DNA of 64,000 nt, from positions 62,001 to 126,000 of the forward strand of contig JADJRE010000002.1 in NCBI GenBank assembly GCA_016712375.1, given 5' to 3'. Below the pieces are notes generated by a model. It ran no database searches. It saw only the letters and a program-made list of their open reading frames with translations, and was not told the origin of the DNA. Within the stretch, counting starts at the first letter, position 1; each line of letters starts with the position of its first letter. Shown piece after piece: positions 8,827 through 19,105 of the stretch. The position numbers were made by a program, and so were the translations under genes. This stretch comes from Rhodospirillales bacterium. GTDB taxonomy: Bacteria > Pseudomonadota > Alphaproteobacteria > Rhodospirillales > Defluviicoccaceae.

Positions 8827-10970
8827 TTAGCTAGCCGCCTTCGCGGACGTCTTATCTCCGAGATCCTGGCCGGTCTGCTGATCGACCGCGCGCATCGAAA
8901 GCTTGATCTTCCCGCGGTCGTCAATGCCAATCAGCTTGACTTTTACGGTGTCGCCTACCTGCACGACGTCGGTGACCTTCCCGACGCGCTCTCTGGCCAG
9001 CTCGCTTATGTGTACGAGACCGTCCCTGTTGCCGAGGAAGTTAACGAAGGCACCAAAATCCACGACCTTCACGACCTTTCCAGAATAAATCGTGTTGATC
9101 TCCGGCTCGGCCGCGATCGAGCGGATCCAATCAATGGCCGCGTCTGCCGCCCGTTGGTCAACAGCCGCGACTTTCACCGTGCCGTCGTCTTCCAGGTCGA
9201 TGCGGGCGCCGGTCGTCTCGCATATCTCGCGGATCATCTTGCCGCCCGGGCCAATCACTTCGCGGATCTTTTCCTTGTTGATATGGATCACCGTGATCCT
9301 CGGCGCATTACTGCTTAGGCCCTCGCGCGCCGAAGAAATGCCTTTCGCCATCTCGCCGAGGATGTGAATGCGACCTTCACGCGCCTGTTCCAGGGCGCTG
9401 TGCATGATCGCTTCGGTGATCGAAGTAATCTTGATGTCCATCTGCAAGGCGGTGACGCCTTGCTCCGTGCCGGCGACTTTGAAGTCCATGTCGCCCAGAT
9501 GATCCTCGTCCCCGAGGATGTCGGAGAGTACGACGAAGGCATCCGGCTCCTTGATGAGGCCCATGGCGATGCCGGCGACTGGTCGCGTCAATGGTACGCC
9601 CGCGTCCATCAACGACAGCGAAGCGCCGCACACCGTAGCCATTGATGACGAACCGTTGGATTCGGTGACTTCGGAAACGGCCCGAATCGTGTAGGGGAAG
9701 TCTGCTTTCGGCGGCAGCAGCGGCCGCACCGCCCGCCAGGCCAGCTTGCCGTGGCCGATCTCGCGGCGGCCCGTAAAGCCGAAGCGGCCCGCCTCACCCA
9801 CAGAGTACGGCGGGAAATTGTAGTGCAGCATGAAGTGTTCGCGGAATTCACCGGCAAGCGCGTCAACGATCTGCTCGTCCTGACCCGTGCCAAGGGTGGT
9901 GACAACCAGAGCCTGCGTCTCCCCGCGGGTAAACAGGGCACTGCCGTGCGCCCGCGGTAGCAAGCCCACTTCCACCGCGATTGGCCGAACCGAACGCGTG
10001 TCACGGCCATCGATTCGCCGCCCGTCCGCAATGATGCTCCGGCGGACGACATCCTTCTCGAGATTCTTGAAGGCTTCGTCGAAACACTCGAACACCAGCA
10101 TCTGATCCAACGACTGGTCTTCAGTCAGCAGCGCCTGCGTGTGCGCCTTCACGGCCGCCACTTTGTCGCGGCGTGCGTGCTTGACGACCTCAGAATAGGC
10201 TTCCGCCAATCCGGTCTCAGCGATAGCGCGAACACGTTCGGCGACAACGTCGGTTCCATGCAGCGCCTTCGGCAGATCAAGAGGCTCCTTGGCGCACACC
10301 TCGGCCAAGGCGATGATCGCGTCGATCACTGGCTGAAAACTGCGGTGCCCGAACATCACCGCCCCCAGCATCACGTCTTCGGACAGTTCCTTCGCCTCGG
10401 ACTCAACCATGAGTACGCCGTCGCGGGTTCCGGCGACCACAAGATCGAGCGTGCTCGACGCCATTTCGTCAACCTGCGGATTGAGCACATATTCCCCATT
10501 GATGTAACCGACGCGGCAGCCGGCGATCGGACCGAGGAAGGGCACCCCCGACAAAGTCAATGCAGCCGACGTGCCGATCATCGCAACAATATCTGGATCG
10601 TTCTCCAGGTCGTGGCTCAGAACGGTGCAGATGATCTGCGTCTAATTGCGGTAACCTTTGGCAAACAGCGGGCGGATCGGGCGATCGATCAGCCGCGACG
10701 TCAACACCTCCTTCTCCGCCGGACGGCTCTCGCGCTTGAAAAAGCCCCAGGAATTTTGCCCGCAGCAAAGCTCTTTTCCTGGTAGTGAACCGACAACGGG
10801 AAGAAATCCAGACCTGCCTTCGGCGACTTCTCGTAGACTATAGTGCACAGAACCTTGGTCTCACCCATGGTGGCGACGACAGCGCCGTCAGCCTGGCGGG
10901 CAATCTTGCCGGATTCGAGTACCAGCGAGCGTCCGCCCCAGGTGAGTTCCTTACGGAATTCCTTAAACAT
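8827..10970 (-). CDS. pnp: Polyribonucleotide nucleotidyltransferase (frameshift plus in-frame TAG)
   Basis: PNPase, the phosphorolytic 3'-5' exoribonuclease of the degradosome. From the N-terminus: RNase PH domain 1 ('MFKEFRKELTWGGRSLVLES'), the linker helix region, RNase PH domain 2 ('RRIDGRDTRSVRPI', 'EREIGHGKLA'-type core), then KH ('REVIGPGGKMIREICE') and S1 ('GKVVKVVDFGAFVNFLGNRDG') domains. Two lesions sit close together: the G4 run at 10745-10748 (needs G5 to read GKIPGGFFKRE) and TAG at 10642-10644 where Glu is expected (AKGYRN-E-TQIICT). The gene follows rpsO as in most bacteria. Both lesions in such a conserved stretch suggest sequence error. Confidence 0.9.
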
Positions 10971-11065
10971 TCACGATATCCTTTGGCTCAAGCAGCCGAT
11001 CATTAGATCATTGCGTCCGGGTTACGCTGCGCGCGCATTCAATCGGAGTGGTACAGTGCTCCGCT

Positions 11066-11335
11066 TCAGCGGCGCAATCCCAGCCGCTCCACAAGCCGCT
11101 CGTAGCGATTGGTTTCCTTGCGTTTCAGGTAGTCGAGCAATCGACGCCGCTGACCCACCATCATCAGCAGGCCGCGCCGGGAATGGAAATCCTTCTTGTG
11201 CGCCTTCAGGTGCTCAGTAAGGTTTCGAATTCGCTCGCTGAGAATGGCGACCTGCACCTCCGGAGAGCCTGTGTCGGCTTCGGCGGTCGCGTACTCCTTG
11301 ATCACTTCTTGTTTGCGTTCTGCGGTGATCGACAT
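11066..11335 (-). CDS. rpsO: 30S ribosomal protein S15
   Basis: The 89-residue sequence is full length for S15, with 'VQVAILSERIRNLTEHLKAH', 'KDFHSRRGLLMMVGQRRRLL' and 'YLKRKETNRYERLVERLGLR'. It binds the central domain of 16S rRNA early in 30S assembly. It lies between truB (15 bp upstream) and pnp (95 bp downstream), the standard truB-rpsO-pnp order, in which S15 and PNPase usually autoregulate through the leader RNA. Confidence 0.97.
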   Translation of the reverse strand: MSITAERKQEVIKEYATAEADTGSPEVQVAILSERIRNLTEHLKAHKKDFHSRRGLLMMVGQRRRLLDYLKRKETNRYERLVERLGLRR

Positions 11336-11350
11336 GAAAGTCTCCGTGCA

Positions 11351-12295
11351 TCAAAGATTTAGGATACGCAGTGGGTGGATCTCGCCGCCCTTGATCTGCG
11401 CTAACGCCACCGGCTTGCCCCTCGCCATCGCGCATACGACGACGTCCCTGCTGATCTGAGAGGAGGGGGACCGGCTCGCCACGGGCAACACCGCGATTGG
11501 CTGCCCGCGCTGGAGGCTGTTCGCCTCTGCTTCGGTGAGATTTAGCGCCGGGATGCCGGCCAGCGCTGCTCCCACCGGTAACAAGTACGTCTGCAATTCG
11601 ACACTATGACCGAGGATTTCCAGCTTTTCCAGGGATATTGCCTCGGTTTCTCGGAACGGGCCGACAGAAAGCCGGCGCAGCGCCACGACATGACCGAGGC
11701 AGCCCAGTACCGTGCCCAGATCGCGGGCGAGCGCTCGCATATAGACGCCCTTGCCGGCGTCGACCTCAAAGATGGCGTGATCAGCGTCCGGGCAATCGAC
11801 GAGTTCGATCCGCGCGACGTGCACGGTACGCGCCGGCAATTCCACCGGGCGGTCGGCGCGTGCCAATGCGTACGCCCTCTCACCCGCCACCTTGATCGCC
11901 GAGAAGGTCGGCGGAATTTGCTCGATCTCACCCTGAAAGCGACCTAGCGCTGCAACGATCTCGCTGCGGCTTGGGCGCAGCTCGCTGAACGCGATTGACT
12001 GCCCCTCAGCATCGTCCGTGTCGCGCTGCTCTCCCCATCGCACAGTAAAGCGATAGATCTTGCGGCCTTCCATGACGTAGCTGACGGTTTTCGTTGCTTC
12101 GCCGAGCGCCAGGGGCAGGACGCCCGTCGCGAGCGGATCGAGGGTGCCGCCGTGCCCGGCCTTGGCAGCGCCGGTGGCCCGCCGAACCCGGCTGACCACC
12201 GCCGCCGAGGTAAGACCGGCGGGTTTATCGATCACCAACCAGCCATTGATCTTCCTGCCCCGCCGCCGTTCAGCCACGCCGTTCATCCTCATCAC
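11351..12295 (-). CDS. truB: tRNA pseudouridine(55) synthase
   Basis: Makes pseudouridine at U55 of the tRNA T-loop. The 314-residue protein has the signature 'NGWLVIDKPAGLTSAAVV' and the catalytic Asp in 'GHGGTLDPLATGVLPLALG', then 'YRFTVRWGEQRDTDDAEG' and the PUA-like C-terminal part. The 5' end overlaps the 3' end of rbfA; GTG 12295, ATG 12292 and ATG 12286 are all possible starts and the sequence does not decide between them. Confidence 0.95.
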   Translation of the reverse strand: MMRMNGVAERRRGRKINGWLVIDKPAGLTSAAVVSRVRRATGAAKAGHGGTLDPLATGVLPLALGEATKTVSYVMEGRKIYRFTVRWGEQRDTDDAEGQSIAFSELRPSRSEIVAALGRFQGEIEQIPPTFSAIKVAGERAYALARADRPVELPARTVHVARIELVDCPDADHAIFEVDAGKGVYMRALARDLGTVLGCLGHVVALRRLSVGPFRETEAISLEKLEILGHSVELQTYLLPVGAALAGIPALNLTEAEANSLQRGQPIAVLPVASRSPSSQISRDVVVCAMARGKPVALAQIKGGEIHPLRILNL

Positions 12296-12704
12296 CGGTG
12301 CCGTCGCCTGTACTCTCCGGGTCCGCGTCCAGATCGCGCGCTACACGAGGTTCGCGCAGCGCCGGGTGATATCGGTCCGCTTCTTCAAAAGAGCGGTCGA
12401 TCCGGAAGGTCAGGTCAGGCACGTATTTCAGCTTTACGCTGCCGCCGATTTGCCGCCGCAGGAAGCCCCGAGCTCGCGTTAAGGCCGCAAGCACCGCTTC
12501 CTGCTCGACGCCGCCGAGTGGCATGACGAATACCGTGGCTTGACGCAGATCGGGGCTGATCCGAACCTCGGTCACCGTAACCGGAGCCTTGGCTATAGCC
12601 GGGTCTCGCAATTCACCGCGCTCGATGATCCAGGCAAGTGCGTGTCGTAACTCCTCTCCAACACGCAGTTGGCGTTGACTGGATGGCTGATCGTCACGCG
12701 ACAT
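12270..12704 (-). CDS. rbfA: Ribosome-binding factor A
   Basis: A 144-residue KH-like protein needed for 16S rRNA 5'-end maturation and 30S assembly in the cold. Typical segments are 'QRQLRVGEELRHALAWII', 'VTVTEVRISPDLRQATVFVM' and 'VKLKYVPDLTFRIDRSFEEA'. The acidic C-terminal tail is a common alphaproteobacterial extension. It lies 42 bp downstream of infB and its end overlaps truB by up to 26 bp. Confidence 0.95.
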   Translation of the reverse strand: MSRDDQPSSQRQLRVGEELRHALAWIIERGELRDPAIAKAPVTVTEVRISPDLRQATVFVMPLGGVEQEAVLAALTRARGFLRRQIGGSVKLKYVPDLTFRIDRSFEEADRYHPALREPRVARDLDADPESTGDGTGDEDERRG

Positions 12705-12745
12705 GGAGATAAGACGCGGCCTCGCAGGCGGCGATGACGCCGACC

Positions 12746-15412
12746 CTAGAGCTGCCTCGCCACTTCCTCCATTTCAAAGCACTCGATGCGATCACCAACC
12801 TGGATGTCTTGATAGCTGGCCAGCGTGATGCCGCACTCGAAGCCCTCGCGAACCTCGCGAACGTCTTCCTTGAAGTGCTTAAGCTGCGACAGGTCGCCTT
12901 CGTGAATAACGACGTTGTCGCGCAGGAGGCGGACTTTGCCGCCGCGGCGGACGACTCCTTCCGTGACCCGGCAGCCAGCAACCTTGCCGACCTTCGAGAT
13001 GTTAAACACCTCGCGGATCTCTGCGTAACCGAGGAGGTTCTCGCGGAGGATCGGCGTCAGCATGCCCGAAAGCATCGACTTAATGTCATCAGCGAGTTCG
13101 TAGATGATCGAGTAGTAACGGATCTCAACGCCGTCGCGCCTCGCCAGCTCCCGAGCTTGCGGGTTAGCGCGGACGTTGAAGCCAATGATCAGCGCGTTCG
13201 ATGCCCGTGCCAGACCAACATCGGTCTCATTGATGCCGCCGACCCCGGTATGCAGTGCCACGACCTTGACCTGGTCACCGCCCAGCTTCTCCAACGCACC
13301 GACGATTGCTTCGGCGGAGCCATGTACGTCAGCTTTGATAACGACCGGCAGTTCCTGACCTTCGCCCTGCTGGATACGGTGGAATAGCTGCTCGAAGGTG
13401 CCGCGCCCAATCGCTACGCGCGCGTCGCGCGTCCGCCGTTGACGGAATTCCGTAACCTCCCGGGCGCGACCCTCGCTGGCGACGACCACCACGTCGTCGC
13501 CGGCCGCGGGTGTGCCGTTCAACCCGAGAACCTCGACCGGCATACTCGGCCCAGCTTCGGTAACTTGCGCGCCAACGGCATCGGTCATGCCCCGGACCCG
13601 GCCCCATTCGCTGCCGGCGACAAAGATATCACCGACACGCAGGGTGCCTCGCTGGACCAGAACCGTAGCGACAGCGCCGCGGCCGCGCTCAACCTTGGTT
13701 TCGATGATCAGCCCTTCCGCGAGCCGATCGGGATTTGCCTTGAGGTCGAGCAACTCCGCCTGCAACAGGATTGCTTCGGCAAGCTTGTCGAGGTTGGTGC
13801 CGACCTTGGCCGAAACCTCCATCGACAACGTTTCGCCACCCATTTCCTCGACCTGAATGCTGTACTGCAAAAGCTCGGTGCGCACCCGCTGCGCATCCGC
13901 GTCCGGCCTGTCGATCTTGTTGATCGCGACGATGATGGGAACACCCGCCGCCTTGGCATGATTGATTGCTTCGACCGTTTGCGGCATGACGCCGTCATCT
14001 GCGGCAACGACCAACACGACGATGTCAGTCGCCCTCGCTCCCCGTGCCCGCATCTGCGTGAACGCGGCGTGGCCTGGTGTGTCAATAAACGTGATGCGCT
14101 CGCCTCCAGCCAGCGTCACCTGATAGGCGCCGATGTGCTGGGTAATGCCGCCTGCCTCGTGCGCTGCCACGTCAGTCTTCCGCAGCGCATCGAGAAGCGA
14201 TGTCTTGCCGTGGTCGACGTGGCCCATCACCGTCACCACCGGCGGACGGCGCATCAGGTCGCCCACCTCGTCGACCTCGCCTCGCAGCCCGATCTCGACG
14301 TCGGCAGCGGTCACCCGGCGAACATTGTGACCGAACTCAACAGCCAATAACTCAGCCGTATCGGCGTCGATCGTATAGTTGAGGGTCGCCATCACCCCCA
14401 TGCGCATCAGCGCCTTGATCACATCGGTGGAACGCTCCGCCATGCGGTTGGCTAATTCCTGCACGGTCAGGCTTTCCGGGATGATCACGTCGCGGACCAC
14501 TTTCTGGTTTTCCATCCGCAGGCTGAGCTGCTTCAGGCGTTCCTTTTCCCGAGCCCGCCGCACCGAGGCGAGGCTACGCATCCGCTCGCCCGCGGCATCG
14601 TCCAGAACATCGGTGATGTTGATCTTGCCGGCCCGCCGGCCACTTGCGTCGTCGCGCCGCCCGGCGTCGACTTTGCGCACCTCGACTCGCGCCGGCCGCT
14701 TCGGTCGGCCTCGATTGGCATCGGCCTCGGCTTCGGTGGTGGTGGGCTTAGCGGCAACGACCGGCTCAGCACCTGCCTTCGCTGCATCCTCGTCACGCGT
14801 CGGCTCGATGGCGCCTTCACCTACAGCGGGTGAAGTGCCCGCTGCTGGCTCGGGGACGCCGCTATCCGCAGTTTCCACCGCCGGCTGAGCCGAAGCTGCA
14901 TCGCCAGCCGCTACAATTTCATCAGGAGTGAGATCGGCCGCTGCTTTATCTGCGGGCGCTGCTGCATCTGCGGCATCGGCGGTCGCCTCGACCAAATCTT
15001 CTTCAGGAGTTGTCTCCAGCGGCGCACTGGGCGGGAAGAGCAGACGTTCCTCCTCCGCCTTCATCGCGTCCTGAAGAGCACGCACCCGCGTCGCCTTCTC
15101 GGCATTGGTCAGGCCGACGGTTGCGCCCTCGCGCGCCTTGCCTTCAGGTCGTGCCGCACCGGGAAAGCCGCCGCCACTCTGCCCGCCATCTCGCTCAGGA
15201 CTGCGGGATGCCTCGGCCGTCCGGCCGCGCGGGTCCGGCGCGAAGGTCCGCTTCTTTCGTACCTCGACAGTGACCATCTTCGAACGGCCGTGCGCGAAGC
15301 TCTGGCGAACCTGTCCGGTCTCGACCGTCTTCTTCAGCTCAAGCCGGCGAGCCTGGCTCCCGTCGCTCTGCTTTTTTGGATCACGTTCGTCGATATCGGT
15401 CATATCAATCAC
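12746..15412 (-). CDS. infB: Translation initiation factor IF-2
   Basis: An 888-residue GTPase that brings initiator tRNA to the 30S subunit. The N-terminus has the IF2-associated segment and a long Ala/Pro/Glu-rich linker (about residues 50-290). The G domain has G1 'GHVDHGKTSLLDAL', 'DTPGHAAF' and 'NKIDRPDA'; the C-terminal half has the beta-barrel and fMet-tRNA-binding domains. It overlaps the upstream ylxR-type gene by 4 bp. Stop codon is TAG, which shows TAG is used as a normal stop here. Confidence 0.97.
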   Translation of the reverse strand: MIDMTDIDERDPKKQSDGSQARRLELKKTVETGQVRQSFAHGRSKMVTVEVRKKRTFAPDPRGRTAEASRSPERDGGQSGGGFPGAARPEGKAREGATVGLTNAEKATRVRALQDAMKAEEERLLFPPSAPLETTPEEDLVEATADAADAAAPADKAAADLTPDEIVAAGDAASAQPAVETADSGVPEPAAGTSPAVGEGAIEPTRDEDAAKAGAEPVVAAKPTTTEAEADANRGRPKRPARVEVRKVDAGRRDDASGRRAGKINITDVLDDAAGERMRSLASVRRAREKERLKQLSLRMENQKVVRDVIIPESLTVQELANRMAERSTDVIKALMRMGVMATLNYTIDADTAELLAVEFGHNVRRVTAADVEIGLRGEVDEVGDLMRRPPVVTVMGHVDHGKTSLLDALRKTDVAAHEAGGITQHIGAYQVTLAGGERITFIDTPGHAAFTQMRARGARATDIVVLVVAADDGVMPQTVEAINHAKAAGVPIIVAINKIDRPDADAQRVRTELLQYSIQVEEMGGETLSMEVSAKVGTNLDKLAEAILLQAELLDLKANPDRLAEGLIIETKVERGRGAVATVLVQRGTLRVGDIFVAGSEWGRVRGMTDAVGAQVTEAGPSMPVEVLGLNGTPAAGDDVVVVASEGRAREVTEFRQRRTRDARVAIGRGTFEQLFHRIQQGEGQELPVVIKADVHGSAEAIVGALEKLGGDQVKVVALHTGVGGINETDVGLARASNALIIGFNVRANPQARELARRDGVEIRYYSIIYELADDIKSMLSGMLTPILRENLLGYAEIREVFNISKVGKVAGCRVTEGVVRRGGKVRLLRDNVVIHEGDLSQLKHFKEDVREVREGFECGITLASYQDIQVGDRIECFEMEEVARQL

Positions 15413-16071
15413 ATCGACTCAGCTGGCTGAGAAGGGAACGGCACCGGCGAGCGGAGACCTCGCAGCCTGGATGCGTCACGGACGAGCCGGTCGGCCAATC
15501 GCCCCGACTGAACCACACCATGAACAATGTATTCGCGGCCAATACTGGCACCGATTTCCGCTGCACTCAGCACCCGTACGACCTGCATTTGAGGAGCGAG
15601 CGAGCGCAGCTTGCGGCACTCGCCGTCGGCACCGTCGGTCGCCTCTAACAGAAGGCCATCGGTTCGTGTCATGAGTCGTTCGCGCACTTTCTGATAACCG
15701 AATACTGCCTGTCCCGCCCGGCGAGCGAGGCCGATCAGCTCGCGGCAACGACGAGTTAACAGGGTTTCCACCTGCTGCGGCAAACTATCCGGAACCCGTA
15801 CCGCCTGCTTGGCGGCTTTTGCGAACAGCTTGCGGCGAAGAACCGTTTCGATTGCGTCTCGATCCGCCGACACCCACAGGCCACGCCCCGGTAACCGTTC
15901 GTCGACATCCGGAACAATCATTCCCTCCGGATCGACAACGAAGCGGATAAGCCCGTCGCGATCCAGCGATAGCCCGCACGCCAAACAGCGACGCTCCGAC
16001 AGAGCGGTGCTGACGTCGGGCTCGGCAGAACGCGTCTGTGCGGCAACCGCGAGAGTTGACAACTCGGTCAC
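15409..16071 (-). CDS. YlxR-type RNA-binding protein (DUF448 fused to L7Ae-like domain)
   Basis: A 220-residue two-domain protein. The YlxR/DUF448 part (about 25-100) includes 'RCLACGLSLDRDGLIRFVVD' and 'GRGLWVSADRDAIETVL'. The second part (about 120-195) looks like the L7Ae/L30e RNA-binding fold ('LIGLARRAGQAVFGYQKVRE'). This fusion between nusA and infB is the usual alphaproteobacterial arrangement. It overlaps both neighbours by 4 bp, so expression is probably coupled. Its exact role in translation or transcription is unsettled. Confidence 0.9.
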   Translation of the reverse strand: MTELSTLAVAAQTRSAEPDVSTALSERRCLACGLSLDRDGLIRFVVDPEGMIVPDVDERLPGRGLWVSADRDAIETVLRRKLFAKAAKQAVRVPDSLPQQVETLLTRRCRELIGLARRAGQAVFGYQKVRERLMTRTDGLLLEATDGADGECRKLRSLAPQMQVVRVLSAAEIGASIGREYIVHGVVQSGRLADRLVRDASRLRGLRSPVPFPSQPAESM

Positions 16072-17663
16072 CGTCCTTCGACGTCCGCATCTGTGGTCAC
16101 GGCAGCCGTCCCACCCGATGTCTTTCCTCCAGCCAGCGATCCCTCATCGTCGAACCAATGCGCACGCGCCGCCATGATGATCGCATCGGCACGCTCGGAA
16201 GTGAGTGAGCCTTGAGGTACGATCTCCAGGAGTTCGTCGGTAGCCAGATCGGCGAGATCGTCCAGCGTCTTCACACCTGCCTCGCCCAGGGCGACCAGCG
16301 CCGCCGGCTTCAATCCCTCAAGCTCTGCGAGAGACTCGTCGACGCCGAGTTCGATGCGGCGGCGGTTGTCCGTTTCGTCACGCGCTTCCAAAAACACGCG
16401 GGCGCGATTGCGCAATTCTTCGGCTACCGAAACATCCAAACCCTCGACGTCCGCTAGCTCTTCCACCGGCACGAAAGCAACATCTTCGACCGTGCTGAAA
16501 CCTTCCGTGACCAGCAGGTGCGCGATCACGTCGTCTACATTCAGCGCGTCAACGAAGGTCTGCGAGCGGGCAGTGAATTCTTCATTACGGCGCACCGACT
16601 CCTCCTCCTCTGTGAGAATATCGATGTCCCAGCCTGTCAGCTGCGACGCCAGCCGGACATTCTGACCTCGGCGGCCGATCGCCAGGCTGAGCTGGTCGTC
16701 AGGCACCACCACTTCAATGCGGTTGGCTTCCTCGTCGAGGACCACTTTGGTGACCTCGGCAGGCGCCAGTGCGTTGACGACAAAGGTTGCGGGATCATTC
16801 GACCACTGGATGATATCGATCTTCTCGCCCTGCAACTCGCCGACGACCGCCTGCACCCGCGAGCCACGCATGCCGATGCACGGTCCGACCGGATCGATGC
16901 CGGAGTCTCGCGAATACACCGCGATCTTGGCGCGCGAACCGGGATCGCGGGCGACCGCGCGGATTTCGATGATGCCTTCGTAGATCTCCGGCACCTCCTG
17001 GGCAAACAGCTTCGCCATGAACTGCGGATGAGTGCGCGACAAGAACACCTGCGGCCCACGCGGCTCTTCCCGAACATCCATGATGTAGGCGCGCACCCGG
17101 TCGCCGGTGTTGAAGTGCTCGCGAGGAATGGTCTCTTCCCGCCGCAGCAGGGCCTCCGCGCGGCCGAGATCAACGATGACGTTGCCGAACTCCACGCGCT
17201 TAACCAGACCATTGACGATGTCCGCCGCGCGGTCCTTGAACTCATCGTACTGGCGGCGCCGTTCGGCCTCACGCACCTTGTGGACGATCACCTGCTTCGC
17301 CGTCTGCGCGGCGATGCGGCCGAAATCGATGGGCGGCAGCGGATCGACGATGAACTCCCCGACGGTAGCCGCCGGATGGCGAAGCAGAGCCTTGGTCAGC
17401 GGCACCTGCGTCGTCTCATTCTCCACCAGCTCTACCACTTCAATGTAGCGCGCTAACGAGATCTCGCCCGAGTTGCGATCTATATGCGCCCGGATGTCGT
17501 GATCATGGCCGTACTTGGAGCGGCCAGCCTTCTGGATGGCCTGCTCCATCGCCTCAAGCACCTCCTCGCGGTCGATGCTCTTGTCGCGCGCCACTGCATC
17601 AGCTACTTGCAGGAGTTCTGGGCGGGCGTGAACGGCGTCAGTTTCGGTGGTCGGTTTGGTCAT
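16068..17663 (-). CDS. nusA: Transcription termination/antitermination factor NusA
   Basis: A 531-residue RNA polymerase-associated factor controlling pausing, termination and antitermination. It has the N-terminal polymerase-binding domain, an S1 domain ('DRVRAYIMDVREEPRGPQVF'), two KH domains ('DPVGPCIGMRGSRVQAVVGE', 'LSLAIGRRGQNVRLASQLTG') and C-terminal acidic repeats with helix-hairpin-helix character ('LLVTEGFSTVEDVAFVPVEE'). It is 24 bp downstream of rimP. Confidence 0.97.
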   Translation of the reverse strand: MTKPTTETDAVHARPELLQVADAVARDKSIDREEVLEAMEQAIQKAGRSKYGHDHDIRAHIDRNSGEISLARYIEVVELVENETTQVPLTKALLRHPAATVGEFIVDPLPPIDFGRIAAQTAKQVIVHKVREAERRRQYDEFKDRAADIVNGLVKRVEFGNVIVDLGRAEALLRREETIPREHFNTGDRVRAYIMDVREEPRGPQVFLSRTHPQFMAKLFAQEVPEIYEGIIEIRAVARDPGSRAKIAVYSRDSGIDPVGPCIGMRGSRVQAVVGELQGEKIDIIQWSNDPATFVVNALAPAEVTKVVLDEEANRIEVVVPDDQLSLAIGRRGQNVRLASQLTGWDIDILTEEEESVRRNEEFTARSQTFVDALNVDDVIAHLLVTEGFSTVEDVAFVPVEELADVEGLDVSVAEELRNRARVFLEARDETDNRRRIELGVDESLAELEGLKPAALVALGEAGVKTLDDLADLATDELLEIVPQGSLTSERADAIIMAARAHWFDDEGSLAGGKTSGGTAAVTTDADVEGR

Positions 17664-17687
17664 CGTCGGACGACGGTCTCCATTTGA

Positions 17688-18197
17688 TCAAAGATCGGCT
17701 TGCGATCGCCCGCAGGCAGATAACAACTCGTCGGTAAGCACCAGCTTGGCGCGCTGGATGTCGGCATGCGCAACTTCTACTTCGATATTGGAGCCAGCCA
17801 GGGCCAGCCGCACCATCTCGCCGCGCGTGCCCAGCAGGCGTCCCTGAAAGCGCCGGCGTCCGTCGATTGGCCGGGAAAGTTCGACCCGTGCTTCCTTGCC
17901 GATGAAACGCTCGAAATCAGCGAGTTGCACGAGCGGCCGGTCGATCCCGGGGGAGCTGAGTTCCAAGGTGTAGGCAGCGCTTATCGGATCTTCAACGTCA
18001 AGAACTGCGGACACCGCTCGGCTGAGCAGCGCGCAGTCGTCGACCATCATCGGTTGATCGTCCGCTCGCTCCGCCATGATCTGCAGCCGCAATCGCTGTC
18101 GCCCTGACACTTGTACTCGCACCAGTAAATAACCCAGGCCCTCGATGGTCGGTCGCACCAACTCAACGATGCGATCGGCCAATTCCATCGCCGTCAC
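17688..18197 (-). CDS. rimP: Ribosome maturation factor RimP
   Basis: A 169-residue 30S maturation protein. Recognisable blocks are 'RIVELVRPTIEGLGYLLVRV', 'QPMMVDDCALLSRAVSAVLD' and 'YTLELSSPGIDRPL'. It heads the rimP-nusA-ylxR-infB-rbfA-truB-rpsO-pnp transcription unit; the 196 bp upstream (18198-18393) carries no gene and should hold its promoter. Confidence 0.95.
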   Translation of the reverse strand: MTAMELADRIVELVRPTIEGLGYLLVRVQVSGRQRLRLQIMAERADDQPMMVDDCALLSRAVSAVLDVEDPISAAYTLELSSPGIDRPLVQLADFERFIGKEARVELSRPIDGRRRFQGRLLGTRGEMVRLALAGSNIEVEVAHADIQRAKLVLTDELLSACGRSQADL

Positions 18198-18393
18198 TCC
18201 CGTGCACAGTTGTGCGCGAAGCCAAAGGAACGCGCTCGAACAAAAAGGGCGAGCCCAAGGCCCACCCTGCCACGTCCGATCGATCTTTCGACCGCAATGT
18301 TCCGCGTCTTAGAAGATTCGGCGCGCCCCTTCCTCGATCGTATATAGCCGAGAGCCGCGACCGCACAAGGCTTTTTCGCCGCTTTGCGCCCCC

Positions 18394-19068
18394 TCAGAGT
18401 TCCTTCCGGCACTCGAACCGAAGGTAATGGCAATCTATACCACGGGCTTCTGCTTTGCGCTGATAGCGTGTCGGCACCCATCCGTCAGGCGGTTGCCGCC
18501 AGTCGTGCGGCCGTCGAGCGCACCAGGCGAGACCTGGCTCTTCGTCTGCCAAGGCCAAGGTCCAACGTAGGTAATCACAGTGATCACTGGCGAATAGCAG
18601 CTCGCCACCAGGGCGCAGAACGCGGGCAATGTGGTGCAGCGTCTCTGGCCCAATGAGCCGACGGCGATGATGCCGACGCTTTGGCCATGGATCGGAAAAC
18701 AAAACGAACACGCGTCCAAGGCTGCTGTTGCGCAGCGTCCCGAGCAACGGACGGGCATCGCCGGGGAGCACGCGCAAGCGGGGCAGTAATTCCGGATCGG
18801 CCTTCGCCAGCAATGCCGCCACGCCATCGATCCACGGCTCGCAGCCGATAAAGCCGACTTCCGGATGCATAGCGGCGCGACCGAGGAGATGCTCGCCGGA
18901 GCCGAAGCCGATTTCCAGCCAGACGTCGGCGACGGCGGCTGCAAAGAGGCTGCCCGGATCGAGCGGCGTCCCGTCCGGGGGCAGCGGCAGTGCGTAATCC
19001 GGCAGTCGTTCGGCAATGGCGGCGATTCGGCCTGGGCGGAGCGCCCGGCCGCGGCGTCGGCCGTACAA
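18394..19068 (-). CDS. trmB: tRNA (guanine-N7-)-methyltransferase
   Basis: S-adenosylmethionine-dependent methyltransferase acting on G46 of tRNA. The 224-residue protein has the N-terminal 'YGRRRGRALRPGR', the SAM-binding 'VWLEIGFGSGEHLLGRA' and the family signature 'VFVLFSDPWPKRRHHRRRL', and ends 'TRYQRKAEARG'. Start is TTG 19068; no better start is in frame downstream of metK. It lies 38 bp after metK, which makes its methyl donor. Confidence 0.93.
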   Translation of the reverse strand: MYGRRRGRALRPGRIAAIAERLPDYALPLPPDGTPLDPGSLFAAAVADVWLEIGFGSGEHLLGRAAMHPEVGFIGCEPWIDGVAALLAKADPELLPRLRVLPGDARPLLGTLRNSSLGRVFVLFSDPWPKRRHHRRRLIGPETLHHIARVLRPGGELLFASDHCDYLRWTLALADEEPGLAWCARRPHDWRQPPDGWVPTRYQRKAEARGIDCHYLRFECRKEL

Positions 19069-19105
19069 AAGGGTCGGATCGGCGCCTCTCGCGCCGTGAC
19101 ATCGA

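Noticed and set aside
18198..18393. Small genes upstream of rimP suggested by overlapping open frames
   Set aside because: The frames on both strands are Arg/Ser-rich, overlap one another and rimP or trmB, and lack ribosome-binding sites.
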